DNA from: an uncultured Elusimicrobiales bacterium
GTDB taxonomy: Bacteria; Elusimicrobiota; Elusimicrobia; Elusimicrobiales; Elusimicrobiaceae
Assembly (NCBI GenBank): GCA_944325225.1
Contig: CALUZQ010000003.1
Location: 1-64,000, forward strand
DNA: 64,000 nt
Reading direction: 5' to 3'
This document shows positions 35,884 to 44,752 of this stretch, piece by piece. Position 1 is the first letter of the stretch; every line of letters begins with the position of its first letter. Made by a program: the position numbers and the translations under genes. The notes below the pieces were generated by a model. It did no database searches. It saw nothing but the letters and a program-made list of their open reading frames with translations, and was not told the origin of the DNA.

Positions 35884-36392
35884 ATCAAAAATCATTCCCC
35901 GGCGATAAAAACGCCGGATTTACGCTCATAGAGCTATTAGTGGTCGTTTTAATTATTGGCATATTGGCGGCGGTGGCGTTGCCGCAGTACCAACGGGTAG
36001 TAAATAAAACACGGTTGATGAACTACTATCAGCTGGCGCAGGGAATGGTAAGGGCCCAGGAAATGTACTATTTGGCGAATGGGAAATATTCCATCCCCGT
36101 GGAAGACCTGGATGTGGATTATGCCAAAGTGTGCGAACTAAATGTAGAACAACATCAAATGGGTTGCCCTTTTGCGTATATTCGCAATATTACCGGGCCT
36201 ACAGCTGTACCGGGGGCCAACCGAATAAAAATTTATTATCACGCACGGGGAATAAAAGGAAATATTACTTCTGGGCGTGATGCGGAGATTAGCTTGTGGC
36301 TGGAACACTCTTCTTATCCCAATAAAGTGGAATGTGAAGGGTTTACGGAGTTGGGAAATTATTTATGTAAATCAATGAATTGGGACTCATAA
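35871..36392 (+). CDS. Type IV pilin-like protein (cassette-type, copy F)
   Basis: A 173-residue prepilin. The leader ends FPGDKNAG, followed by FTLIELLVVVLIIG with Glu5. The first about 45 codons are nearly identical in DNA to pilins A and E; the rest is unrelated apart from a YYLANGKYSIP segment shared in style (Y-LANG-Y) with the others. Four cysteines, two of them near the C-terminus. No Shine-Dalgarno; ATG 35871 preferred to TTG 35865. Confidence 0.85.
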   Translation: MNKTYQKSFPGDKNAGFTLIELLVVVLIIGILAAVALPQYQRVVNKTRLMNYYQLAQGMVRAQEMYYLANGKYSIPVEDLDVDYAKVCELNVEQHQMGCPFAYIRNITGPTAVPGANRIKIYYHARGIKGNITSGRDAEISLWLEHSSYPNKVECEGFTELGNYLCKSMNWDS

Positions 36393-36422
36393 AAAAGCCC
36401 CGGCATAAAGCCGGGGTTTTTG
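36392..36422. terminator. Bidirectional terminator between pilin F and the dispanin-like gene
   Basis: CCCCGGC (36398-36404), loop ATAAA, GCCGGGG (36410-36416), T-run right and A-run left. Confidence 0.9.
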
Positions 36423-36433
36423 TACGGGTAAAA

Positions 36434-36865
36434 TTACGCGGTAGCCAACATGGCTGTTAACAGCGCCAGAATGGTTCCGCCAAAAAAGATTACCAGAATC
36501 AGCGGGATAATCGCAATCAAAATGGTCAGCCAGCCGCAAAATCCGGCCCACCAGGCCACGCGCCGGGCTTCTTCCAGCCGGTCGTCGCGGGCCCAATCCT
36601 GTGCCCGCAAGGATAAAATAAGCGCGGCCAAAGCAATCGGTATGGTAAAAAATCCCGTGAAGCACGATAAAATAACGGCAATAATAGACAGCGTAAAATG
36701 GCTGTTGATATATTCCCCGCCGTTTAAGTTGTTGCGGTAATCGTCCCTCTTTTGGTTTTGAGTCGGTTCTTGGTGTTTGATTTCTTCCGTCATATAACCC
36801 CCTGCCGCAGCCATCGGATCCGCGGGCGTTGAGAACGCCGGCGGAGTATAGCCAAACGGCCCCAT
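36434..36865 (-). CDS. CD225/dispanin-like two-helix membrane protein
   Basis: A 143-residue protein (119 if it starts at ATG 36793). Two hydrophobic segments flank a polar loop (LRAQDWARDDRLEEARRVAWWAG), the layout of CD225/dispanin proteins, where the loop reads like AGDxxGAxxAS. Function in bacteria unknown. Start is ambiguous: ATG 36865 has no Shine-Dalgarno and sits directly under a TATAAT, whereas ATG 36793 is preceded by AGGGGG; the latter may be the true start. Confidence 0.6.
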   Translation of the reverse strand: MGPFGYTPPAFSTPADPMAAAGGYMTEEIKHQEPTQNQKRDDYRNNLNGGEYINSHFTLSIIAVILSCFTGFFTIPIALAALILSLRAQDWARDDRLEEARRVAWWAGFCGWLTILIAIIPLILVIFFGGTILALLTAMLATA

Positions 36866-36902
36866 TATTATATAAAATATACTTTCAAAGGGAGTATTTT
36901 AT

Positions 36903-37184
36903 ATGGAAATAACTAAAAAAGATGTGGAACTTGCCGCTAAACTGGCCAAGATGCGCGTCAGCGAAGAGGAAGTATCCATTTACCAAGCCCAGTTGGAAGC
37001 CCTCTTTAAATGGGTGGCGGAACTGGCTGCCGTAAATACAGATTCCGTGAAATTAACGAATGTAAACCATTGTGCGCATATCCGCCCGGACGAGCCCTTT
37101 TCCGACCTGTCCCGCGCGGCCAAACTGCGCGGCGCATTTGATGAAGAACAGGCCGGCTGCGCCAAGGTAAAAAAGGTGTTGTAA
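36903..37184 (+). CDS. gatC: Asp/Glu-tRNA amidotransferase subunit C
   Basis: A 93-residue GatC that stabilises the GatA-GatB amidotransferase. Typical ITKKDVELAAKLAKMRVSEEE start and a RPDEP segment near residue 63. AAGGGAG precedes ATG. Followed 1 bp later by gatA; gatB is not in the window. Confidence 0.93.
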   Translation: MEITKKDVELAAKLAKMRVSEEEVSIYQAQLEALFKWVAELAAVNTDSVKLTNVNHCAHIRPDEPFSDLSRAAKLRGAFDEEQAGCAKVKKVL

Positions 37185-37185
37185 G

Positions 37186-38601
37186 ATGATGACTGCTTTA
37201 GAAATTGTAAAAGCCGTTTCGGCCGGCGAAAAAACCGCCGAACAAATAACGCGCGATTCTCTGGCTAAAATCGCCGAGCTGAACCCTTCCATAAACGCTT
37301 TTGTAGAAGTTTTTGAGCAGGACGCGCTGTCCCGCGCCAAAGAAATAGACGCCAAACGCGCCCGCGGCGAAAAACTGGGGCCGTTGGCCGGCGTACCGGT
37401 GGCTATTAAGGACAATATCCTCTATAAAGGCCACAAAGCCACCTGCTGTTCCAAAATGCTGGAAAATTATGTCGCTTCTTATACTTCTACGGTAGTGGAA
37501 CGGTTGTTGGCGGCCGATGCGGTAATTATCGGACGGACCAATATGGACGAGTTCGCCATGGGTAGCACCAACCAAACTTCGGTGTATGGGCCGGTAAAGA
37601 ACCCCATTGATTTGACCTGCGTTCCGGGCGGCTCTTCCGGCGGCAGTGCCGCGGCCGTGTCGGCGGGCATGGTGCCGGTTGCCCTGGGGACGGATACGGG
37701 CGGTTCGGTGCGTCAGCCGGCCGGATTTTGCGGCGTGGTGGGCATTAAACCCGGCTATGGACGCATTTCCCGCTATGGCGTGATTGCGTTTGCTTCCAGC
37801 GCCGATCAAGTAGGTATTTTATCTGCCACCGTGGCGGATTCCGCTCAAGTGCTGGAAGTGATCTCCGGCAAAGATGTGCACGATTCCACTTCGCTGGAAG
37901 CGCCGGTGCCGGCGTATAACGCCCAGTTTACAAACGGGCTGGAAGGTATGAAAGTGGGACTTCCAAAAGGATTTTTAGACGGACTGGGAGAGGATATTAA
38001 AGAAAAAATAACCCAGGCGGCGGATCGGTTAAAAGAATTGGGCGCGGAATTGGTGGAAGTAGAGGTTCCGTTTGCCAAATATGCGGCCCCCTGCTATTAC
38101 ATTATTACCAGCGCGGAAGCCAGTTCCAACCTGGGCCGCTACGATGGAATCCGTTACGGATATGCCGATAACGAAGCCAAAGATTTAAACGCCTATTACG
38201 AGGGTTCCCGCGCGCCGTTTGGGCTGGAAGTAAAGAAACGCTTGATTATCGGCACCTACGCGCTGACTTCAGAACGCTACGAAGAATGCTTTTTAAAAGC
38301 GATGAAAGTGCGCGAACTAATCCGCGAAGATTTCAAAAAAGCGTTTGAAAAAGTAGATGTGCTGTTAACGCCTACTTCTCCTACGACCGCTTTTAAACTG
38401 GGCCAGCACGACGAAGATCCCTTGGCTCTGTATCTGGCGGATCTGTACACCTGCCAGGGTAACATTGGCGGCTTGGCGGGAATCAGCGTGCCGTTTGGCA
38501 AAGATGCCAAAGGTCTGCCGATTGGCGTACAGTTTTACGGGCCGATTTTGAAAGAGGAAAAAATCCTCAATGCGGCTTATAACTTAGAGAAAAGCATATG
38601 A
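37186..38601 (+). CDS. gatA: Asp/Glu-tRNA amidotransferase subunit A (glutaminase)
   Basis: A 471-residue amidase-signature enzyme that releases ammonia from glutamine to amidate misacylated Glu-tRNA-Gln or Asp-tRNA-Asn. The Ser-cisSer-Lys triad is seen in GVPVAIKDNI (Lys), PGGSSGGSAAAV (cis-Ser) and GTDTGGSVRQPAG (Ser nucleophile). Overlaps the Nudix gene by 4 bp (ATGA). Confidence 0.96.
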   Translation: MMTALEIVKAVSAGEKTAEQITRDSLAKIAELNPSINAFVEVFEQDALSRAKEIDAKRARGEKLGPLAGVPVAIKDNILYKGHKATCCSKMLENYVASYTSTVVERLLAADAVIIGRTNMDEFAMGSTNQTSVYGPVKNPIDLTCVPGGSSGGSAAAVSAGMVPVALGTDTGGSVRQPAGFCGVVGIKPGYGRISRYGVIAFASSADQVGILSATVADSAQVLEVISGKDVHDSTSLEAPVPAYNAQFTNGLEGMKVGLPKGFLDGLGEDIKEKITQAADRLKELGAELVEVEVPFAKYAAPCYYIITSAEASSNLGRYDGIRYGYADNEAKDLNAYYEGSRAPFGLEVKKRLIIGTYALTSERYEECFLKAMKVRELIREDFKKAFEKVDVLLTPTSPTTAFKLGQHDEDPLALYLADLYTCQGNIGGLAGISVPFGKDAKGLPIGVQFYGPILKEEKILNAAYNLEKSI

Positions 38602-39047
38602 TCGTTTCCGAATTTTCGTGCGGCGGCGTGATTTTGGACGGGCGGAAAGTATTGCTCGTGCAAGTCAAAAATATGAAGGGGAAAAAGATTTGGACTTTCC
38701 CCAAAGGCCATATTGAACCCGGGGAAACACCCCGGCAGGCCGCCCTGCGCGAAGTGCTGGAAGAAACCGGTTATAAAGCCGTTATCGTCCGGCCGATGAT
38801 TCGGGTTAAGTATGCTTTTACTTTTCAAGGCAATTATGTCAAAAAGATGGTTCAGTGGTATTTAATGAAGAAACTGGGCCGGATTGGAAAACACGACGCT
38901 TCTGAAATTCTGGCCATTCGCTGGGTATCACTTACCAAGGCGCGCGAGTTGGTGCAGTACCCCAGTGATATTCGGCTGGTGGATATGTTGCTGGCTTCGC
39001 TGCATATAGAGCCCGCGGAAGAGCCCGAAACCGAAATGCCGGAATAA
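38598..39047 (+). CDS. Nudix hydrolase
   Basis: A 149-residue Nudix protein. The full box GHIEPGETPRQAALREVLEE-TG is present at about residues 35-57, with preceding KIWTFPKG. This resembles the diadenosine-polyphosphate/MutT-like small hydrolases with FPKGH; the true substrate is not predictable. Translationally coupled to gatA. Ends with a Glu/Pro-rich tail. Confidence 0.85.
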   Translation: MIVSEFSCGGVILDGRKVLLVQVKNMKGKKIWTFPKGHIEPGETPRQAALREVLEETGYKAVIVRPMIRVKYAFTFQGNYVKKMVQWYLMKKLGRIGKHDASEILAIRWVSLTKARELVQYPSDIRLVDMLLASLHIEPAEEPETEMPE

Positions 39048-39070
39048 GTTTTTCTGCAGGAATCAAAGTA

Positions 39071-39098
39071 AAAACCGGAACGAAACTGTTCCGGTTTT
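39071..39098. terminator. Terminator after the Nudix gene
   Basis: AAAACCGGAAC (39071-39081), loop GAAACT, GTTCCGGTTTT (39088-39098). Confidence 0.85.
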
Positions 39099-39230
39099 GT
39101 TATGTGTTAAAACCACCGGGCGGGGCGGGGATATTTATTGGCGGCAGAATGAAAGGAGAATGCTTGTTGTTTACTTGGAATATCCGAAATGTATAACCGT
39201 ATGAAAGATTTTAAGAGAAATAATCCAATA

Positions 39231-39258
39231 AAAACCCCGCCTTTTGGGCGGGGTTTTT
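39231..39258. terminator. Terminator after the peptide transporter gene (bidirectional shape)
   Basis: CCCCGCC (39235-39241), loop TTTTG, GGCGGGG (39247-39253), flanked by A and T runs; it lies just beyond the minus-strand transporter's stop. Confidence 0.85.
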
Positions 39259-39274
39259 TGCGGTACTTAAAAGC

Positions 39275-40588
39275 TTATTGGATACCGTTCATCCACTTGA
39301 TAACGAACTTCTTAATGGACAGCAAAATCAGCCCTCCGCACACCGGCATTACAACCAGCCAGGTAAAGAACTGAATGTTGCTGATGTGTCCAAAATAACC
39401 GGAGTAGAAGCCGGCGGTAAAGTTCGCCAACGCGTTGGCCAGGAACCAGGTTCCCATTAGCAGAGACGCAAAGCGCAAAGGCGCCAATTTGGTTACTAAG
39501 GACAGCCCCACCGGGGACAAGCACAGCTCGCCCATCGTGTGGAACATATACGCAAATACCAACCAGAAAATGCCTACTTTCGCGCCGGTGGTTTGCAATA
39601 CATAGGAAGCCGCTACCAGGATTAAGAATCCAAACGCCAGCGACATAAACGCCCATACAAATTTAGCCGGAGTAGAGGGTTCCATCCCCTTTTTAGCCAA
39701 CTTCAGCCACAGTTTGGAAAACAGCGGCGCAAACAAGATGATGAACATCGGGTTCACGCTCTGGAACCAAGAGGTGGGCATTTCCCAACCGAAGATGAAG
39801 CGGTCGGTAAATTTTTCGGCGAAAATCGTTAACGAAGCGCCCGCCTGTTCAAACGCGGACCAGAAGAAAATGCTGAAAAACGCCATAATGAAAATAACTA
39901 CGATGCGCTGTTTTTCTTCGGTGGTTAACGGCGTATTGGGGTGTTCCAATTTTTCTTCTTTGGTCAGTTTTTTGGGTTTTTTACCTTGGCCTTGCAGATA
40001 TTTATCTTTCGCCCAGATAAAAATAGAAAGCCCAAAAATCATACCGATACCGGCCGCGGCAAAGCCCCAGCTAAAACCTACTTTTTCCGCCAGCGTGCCC
40101 GCTACAAAGTTGCAGATAAACGCTCCCAGGTTAATACCCATATAAAAAATGGTAAACCCGGCATCGCGGCGCGGATCGTTGGTTTCATACAGTTCGCCCA
40201 CGATGGTGGAAATATTCGGTTTAAAAAGGCCGTTGCCCAGCACTAAAAGGAATAAACCCGCATACAGGAAGGACAGCGTCGGGTTAGAGGCAATAGCAAA
40301 CTGGCCCAAGGCAATTAAGATGCCGCCTACAATAATGGCGCGTCTTTGGCCCCAAAAGCGGTCGGCAATATAGCCGCCCAACAGCGGGCTGAGGTAAATA
40401 AGACTGGTTACTGCGCCATAAATTTTGCTGGCGTGAGATTCCGAAAACTGCATGACTTTAATCAAATACAGCACGAGAATACCGCGCATGGCGTAGTAGC
40501 TGAAGCGTTCCCACATTTCGGTCAAAAATAACACATACAGACCAGCGGGCTGCTTTTCGGTTTTAACGGTTGCTACTTCTGATGTCAT
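39275..40588 (-). CDS. POT-family proton-coupled oligopeptide transporter
   Basis: A 437-residue peptide:H+ symporter (PTR2/POT branch of MFS) importing di- and tripeptides. The proton-coupling ExxERFxYY motif appears as TEMWERFSYYAMRGILVLYL, and the second family signature as GAFICNFVAGTLAEKVGFSWGF-like sequence after FTIFYMGINL. About 12-14 membrane helices. AAGGAG before the start. It fits a peptide-fermenting life style together with the glycine cleavage and 2-oxoacid oxidoreductase operons. Confidence 0.92.
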   Translation of the reverse strand: MTSEVATVKTEKQPAGLYVLFLTEMWERFSYYAMRGILVLYLIKVMQFSESHASKIYGAVTSLIYLSPLLGGYIADRFWGQRRAIIVGGILIALGQFAIASNPTLSFLYAGLFLLVLGNGLFKPNISTIVGELYETNDPRRDAGFTIFYMGINLGAFICNFVAGTLAEKVGFSWGFAAAGIGMIFGLSIFIWAKDKYLQGQGKKPKKLTKEEKLEHPNTPLTTEEKQRIVVIFIMAFFSIFFWSAFEQAGASLTIFAEKFTDRFIFGWEMPTSWFQSVNPMFIILFAPLFSKLWLKLAKKGMEPSTPAKFVWAFMSLAFGFLILVAASYVLQTTGAKVGIFWLVFAYMFHTMGELCLSPVGLSLVTKLAPLRFASLLMGTWFLANALANFTAGFYSGYFGHISNIQFFTWLVVMPVCGGLILLSIKKFVIKWMNGIQ

Positions 40589-40658
40589 TGATTTCTCCTT
40601 GCATTTTCAACAGGGTACTCTATATTGTACAAAAATATGGCAGTAACGAGGGGAAAAA

Positions 40659-40964
40659 TCAAAATCCGCCGCCCAGCATCAGCTGGGCCGCTTCTTGCAC
40701 AAGCAAAAAGGAGTGATAGCAAAGGACTGCAAAATAAACGCCAACCGCCGCCAGCAGGACGGTGTAAATCCACTTGGCGGCCGTGCCGATGGTTTTGGAA
40801 AGCCACACAAACGGCAGGGCAAAAGGCCCCAGTACAAAAGCCATCAGAATAATCCCCGTGTGGGAAAACAAAAAGCCCGTGCCCGGTTTTAAACTCCGGC
40901 CGCAGTGGCGGCAGAAATTATCCGTTTCGTCTATGGGATTAGAACAGCGTGGGCAGGGGTTCAT
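40659..40964 (-). CDS. Zinc-ribbon membrane protein of unknown function
   Basis: A 101-residue protein with an N-terminal zinc ribbon (CPRCSNPIDETDNFCRHCGRS, two CxxC pairs) and two hydrophobic segments. Its start overlaps the rel stop by 4 bp (ATGA), so it is the last gene of the oxidoreductase-lpxB-rel transcript. Function unknown. Confidence 0.7.
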   Translation of the reverse strand: MNPCPRCSNPIDETDNFCRHCGRSLKPGTGFLFSHTGIILMAFVLGPFALPFVWLSKTIGTAAKWIYTVLLAAVGVYFAVLCYHSFLLVQEAAQLMLGGGF

Positions 40965-42415
40965 AACTCCACCCCTTTGCTGCGCAAATAACGCTTGATA
41001 TGGCTGCGCGCCCCGGCTGTTTTGGCAAATTCCAGCCAGTCGCGTTTGGGGGCGCCGTTTTTACGGGTGATAATTTCGCACACATCGCCTGTTTTAAAGG
41101 CATAATCCATACGCACCATGCGGTTATTTACTTTGGCCCCTACATAATGATCCCCGATATCGGTATGAATGGCATAGGCAAAATCAATGGGGGTGGAACC
41201 CTCCGGCAGGGATTTTACATCTGCCCGCGGCGTAAATACGAAAATCTGCTGCAGGTTGACATCGGTTTTAAATCCTTCCAGAAATTCGCGCGGGGCGGTC
41301 AAGTCCTGCTGCCATTCAATCCAGCGGCGGATCCAGTTTATTTTTTCGTCAAAATTTTTATCCTGCTTAACATTGCCCATTTTATAGCGCCAGTGTGCGG
41401 CGATACCATATTCACAGGTGCGGTGCATATCTTCGGTGCGGATTTGAATTTCAATAATGTCGCCCGTGGGGGAGAGTACCGTGGTGTGGATACTTTGATA
41501 CATATTGGCTTTCGGGGTAGCGATATAGTCGGTAAAAGTGCCGGCAATGGGTTTAAATACGCTGTGCACCAGCCCCAAGGCCCGGTAACAGTCCTGCAGT
41601 GTTTTGGTAATAATGCGCACGCCCAGTGAATCCTGTATTTCGGCAAAAGTGCAGTTGTGTTTTTGCATTTTGCGGTAAATGGAATAATAATTTTTAGCGC
41701 GGGCCAGAATGCGAAATTGCATATTTTCCGCCTGCAGGGCCGGTTCCAGCTGCTTTTTGAAAGCGTCCAGCGCGGCCTGCCGGTCCGCGGTGCGGGCTTC
41801 CACCTGGCTTTTGATGCTGGCGTATTCCTGCGGGTGCAGGTATTTAAAAGAGAGGTCTTCCAGGTCCGTCTTAATCGTAAACATACCCAGCCGCTGGGCC
41901 AGCGGGGCGTAGAGCGAAATAGTTTCGTAGGCCTTGAATTTTTGGCGGTCGGGCGGCATGACATCCATGGTGCGCATATTGTGGGTGCGGTCGGCCAGTT
42001 TAATTAAAATCACGCGCACATCTTCAGCTACGGCAATGAGCATTTTGCGCCAGTTTTCTACGGTTTCTTCGTCCGTAGAAGAAAATTTCAAGTCGCTGAT
42101 TTTGGTTACGCCCTGTACCATGTGGGCGATTTCTTTATTAAATTCCCGTTTCAAATCGTCCAGCGTTACGGGAGTATCCTCTACCGTATCGTGCAAGAGG
42201 CCGGCGCAGATGGTATCGGCGTCTAGGTTAAAGTCCATTAAGATATTGGCCACATGCCGGCAGTGGGTGAAATAGGGTTCGCCGCTTTCGCGCTTTTGGC
42301 CTTCGTGGGCTTTTTCGGCAAAATGATAGGCCTTCTCAATCAGCGTGGTGTCTTGATTGGGATTGTATTCTTTAAATTTGTGCAGCAAAAACGGCAAATC
42401 CGGTGCGTCCGCCAT
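40961..42415 (-). CDS. rel: Short RelA/SpoT homologue: HD, synthetase and TGS domains, no ACT domain
   Basis: A 484-residue (p)ppGpp enzyme. HD hydrolase motifs: THCRHVANIL and LLHDTVEDT; synthetase motifs: YYSIYRKMQKHN, DSLGVRIITKTLQDCYRALG and TPKANMYQSIHTTV; TGS domain with VFTPRADVKSLPEGSTPIDFAYAIHTDIGDHYVGAKVN. The usual full-length enzyme is over 700 residues; here the C-terminal helical, zinc-finger and ACT regions that mediate ribosome sensing and autoregulation are missing. The last 40 residues run cleanly to a stop, and the next gene starts with a 4-bp overlap, so this is not an obvious frameshift. Starts 4 bp after the lpxB stop. Confidence 0.9.
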   Translation of the reverse strand: MADAPDLPFLLHKFKEYNPNQDTTLIEKAYHFAEKAHEGQKRESGEPYFTHCRHVANILMDFNLDADTICAGLLHDTVEDTPVTLDDLKREFNKEIAHMVQGVTKISDLKFSSTDEETVENWRKMLIAVAEDVRVILIKLADRTHNMRTMDVMPPDRQKFKAYETISLYAPLAQRLGMFTIKTDLEDLSFKYLHPQEYASIKSQVEARTADRQAALDAFKKQLEPALQAENMQFRILARAKNYYSIYRKMQKHNCTFAEIQDSLGVRIITKTLQDCYRALGLVHSVFKPIAGTFTDYIATPKANMYQSIHTTVLSPTGDIIEIQIRTEDMHRTCEYGIAAHWRYKMGNVKQDKNFDEKINWIRRWIEWQQDLTAPREFLEGFKTDVNLQQIFVFTPRADVKSLPEGSTPIDFAYAIHTDIGDHYVGAKVNNRMVRMDYAFKTGDVCEIITRKNGAPKRDWLEFAKTAGARSHIKRYLRSKGVEL

Positions 42416-42419
42416 AAAG

Positions 42420-43574
42420 TTACTCGTGCTTTAAATCATTTAAAATTTCCGCTGCCGCCCGTTTGGCTACGCCGGGTTTTCCCAACGAATCGCGCAGTCT
42501 TAACAATTCCTCGCGCATTTGGGACAGTTTGGCCGGATTTTGGAACATAGCCATCGTTTCGGCCGCCAGCGTGCGCGGGGTGGCATCATACTGGATTAAC
42601 TCTTTGACCAGCGGTTTTTTCGCCAGCAGGTTTACCAGGGAAATATAGGGCACTTTAATCACCATTTTGGCAATTTGATAGGTCGGCCAAAACAGCTTAT
42701 AGGCCACCACCATCGGAAGGCCCAGCAGGGCGTTTTCCAGGGTGGCGGTGCCGGAACAGGCCAACAGAAAATCCATCTGCGAGCGGAGCTCGTAGTGTTG
42801 GTCTTTTACTAAATGGAAATTGGCGTGGGGCTTTTCACCGATGAGGTTCAGGAATACTTGTTCGTCGGCGTCGGGCAGCAGGAACATATAGGCCTGGGTA
42901 TTGGGAAATTCTTTAAGCACTTGTTTAAACGCCTGGTAGAAAACCGGGGTCAGCCGTTTGATTTCGCCCATGCGGCTGCCGGGAAGTATGCCCAATTTCC
43001 ATGCGTGCTGTTTGGTATCGGTAATTTGATAGTTTTTGTCCAGTGGGGCGGGCATTTGGTCCAGCAGCGGGTTCCCTAAGAATACCGTATTTCCGCCAAA
43101 TTTTTTATGAAATTCCGGTTCAAACGGATAAATGGTAAACATTTTTTTAGTCAGTTCCGCCAGGCGTTTGGCGCGGTATTGGCGGCTGGCCCATACTTGC
43201 GGCGTTACATAATAATAGGCCGGAATGCGGCGGTGCTTGGCCATGCCTAAAATCTGATGATTAAACCCGTAAAAATCCACTACGATTAAAGCCACCGGAT
43301 TTTGCGTTTCCATATAATCGCGGATTTGGTTCATTAGCTGAATCCATAGCGGCATTTTCTTTAAAGGTTCCACAAATCCGCTGGCGCCTTTGCTGGCTAA
43401 GTCATACAGAAAAACATCGCTGACGGCCTGCATTTGTTTGCCGCCCACGGAAGTAATGCGCACCTCGGGATCGGCCTCTTTTAAAGCGCGAATCAGCCCG
43501 GCGGCGTGGATATCCCCGGATACATCGCCGGCGACGAGCAAAATGTTTTTGGTAATGGGCGTAATGGTGGACAT
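42420..43574 (-). CDS. lpxB: Lipid-A-disaccharide synthase
   Basis: A 384-residue GT19 enzyme that joins UDP-2,3-diacylglucosamine and lipid X. N-terminal ILLVAGDVSGDIHAAGL, VVDFYGFNHQILGMAKHR, YYVTPQVWASRQYRAKRL and LLACSGTATLENALLGLPMVVAYK are all diagnostic. It shows that the organism makes lipid A. It overlaps the upstream oxidoreductase as TAATG. Confidence 0.95.
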   Translation of the reverse strand: MSTITPITKNILLVAGDVSGDIHAAGLIRALKEADPEVRITSVGGKQMQAVSDVFLYDLASKGASGFVEPLKKMPLWIQLMNQIRDYMETQNPVALIVVDFYGFNHQILGMAKHRRIPAYYYVTPQVWASRQYRAKRLAELTKKMFTIYPFEPEFHKKFGGNTVFLGNPLLDQMPAPLDKNYQITDTKQHAWKLGILPGSRMGEIKRLTPVFYQAFKQVLKEFPNTQAYMFLLPDADEQVFLNLIGEKPHANFHLVKDQHYELRSQMDFLLACSGTATLENALLGLPMVVAYKLFWPTYQIAKMVIKVPYISLVNLLAKKPLVKELIQYDATPRTLAAETMAMFQNPAKLSQMREELLRLRDSLGKPGVAKRAAAEILNDLKHE

Positions 43575-44638
43575 TATTTATCATCTCCTTTCAAATGTCC
43601 CAGGGTTTCGTCCAGCACGGCCTGGGCCGCGCGGGCGACGGTACCGATGGCCTGCAGCGGTTTTGGCGTATGCAGGTGCCCTGTTTTGGGAATATCAAAA
43701 CGGTTCATTTTTTCGCAAATTTGCAGGGCCAGGTCCAGCGCTTTGGTGCCTTTTTCGCCGCTGGGGGCAGGTGTTTTGGCGGTTTTGATGCAGTCAATAA
43801 AGTGTAGAATTTCGGCCGTGATGGGCAGTTGTTTTTCCACTTTGGGATAAGTAACCGTCAAGTCGTTCATATTTTCAATGACGGGTTTTTCTTTGCGGTA
43901 AGTTTTTACCCGCGCATTCATAAAATCCACCGATACATACCCGCTGGGCTGGAATAAATGCATATAGCGGGCGCGCTCAAAGCTGGCGCGGCTGGCGGTA
44001 ACATCGGCCACGGTGCCGTTGGCAAAACGGAGCCGTACATTGGCGATATCTTCGTGGGGGGAGAATACGCTGAGCCCCACGGCGTCTATGGAAACGACTT
44101 CGCTGGGTACGAGGGTGTAAAGTAAATCAATATCGTGAATCATCAAATCCAGCACGACGCTGATGTTGGCCATGCGTCCGTCGTAAGGGCCTTGGCGGTT
44201 GATGGTAATAAAACGGGGATCCTGAATATATTTGACCGCTTCTACAACAGCGGGATTGAAGCGTTCTACATGGCCCACCTGCAATACTAACCCGTGGCGC
44301 TTGGCACATTGGATTAAGTCGCGCGCTTCCTGCATGGTAACGGCAATCGGTTTTTCCACCAGCGTATGCACGCCGCGTTCCAGGCAGTACATACCGATTT
44401 TATGGTGCAGCTGTGTGGGGGCCGCTACGATCACGGCCTCTACTTGCCCGACGAGTTCTTCCGGTTTGGAATAAGGGGTGCAGTTGTGCTCCCAAGCCAG
44501 TTTTTGAGCCCGCATCAGGTCCGGGTCGCACACGCCTACCAGCGAAACACCCGGCATTTTAGCCAGCGTACGGGTGTGAAAAGTGCCAATTTTGCCGGCG
44601 CCGATAACGCCGAATTTAATGGGTTTTTCTTGAGCCAT
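43574..44638 (-). CDS. Gfo/Idh/MocA-family oxidoreductase
   Basis: A 354-residue NAD(P)-dependent oxidoreductase with the Rossmann motif GVIGAGKIGTFHTRTL and the EKPIAVTMQEA segment (catalytic lysine of EKP). Translational coupling with lpxB suggests a sugar-nucleotide role in lipid A, for example UDP-GlcNAc 3-dehydrogenation as in GnnA; no aminotransferase partner is seen here, so this is only a suggestion. GGAGAGG before the start and a TATAAT further upstream. Confidence 0.8.
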   Translation of the reverse strand: MAQEKPIKFGVIGAGKIGTFHTRTLAKMPGVSLVGVCDPDLMRAQKLAWEHNCTPYSKPEELVGQVEAVIVAAPTQLHHKIGMYCLERGVHTLVEKPIAVTMQEARDLIQCAKRHGLVLQVGHVERFNPAVVEAVKYIQDPRFITINRQGPYDGRMANISVVLDLMIHDIDLLYTLVPSEVVSIDAVGLSVFSPHEDIANVRLRFANGTVADVTASRASFERARYMHLFQPSGYVSVDFMNARVKTYRKEKPVIENMNDLTVTYPKVEKQLPITAEILHFIDCIKTAKTPAPSGEKGTKALDLALQICEKMNRFDIPKTGHLHTPKPLQAIGTVARAAQAVLDETLGHLKGDDK

Positions 44639-44716
44639 AAAATCCTCTCCGTTTTATTTATTATACCTTAATGTTTCCCCGTATTGGGCAAAAATCCTTA
44701 CGCGTCCGTAAAATCG

Positions 44717-44752
44717 TTGACAGGTTTTTTAAGATTGGTATAATGTTTACAT
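44717..44752 (+). promoter_or_regulatory. ndk promoter with transcription start at or next to the ATG
   Basis: TTGACA (44717-44722), 16-bp spacer, TATAAT (44739-44744): the best promoter in the window. Only eight bases separate the -10 from ATG 44753, so the message would have a 0-2 nt leader, with no room for a Shine-Dalgarno. Confidence 0.7.

Noticed and set aside
39160-39204. Mini-ORF of 14 codons with AAAGGAGA just upstream, between the Nudix gene and the peptide transporter
   Set aside because: Short and without recognisable composition; the overlapping 61-codon frame that follows it runs through a terminator. It could be a leader peptide but nothing else supports it.
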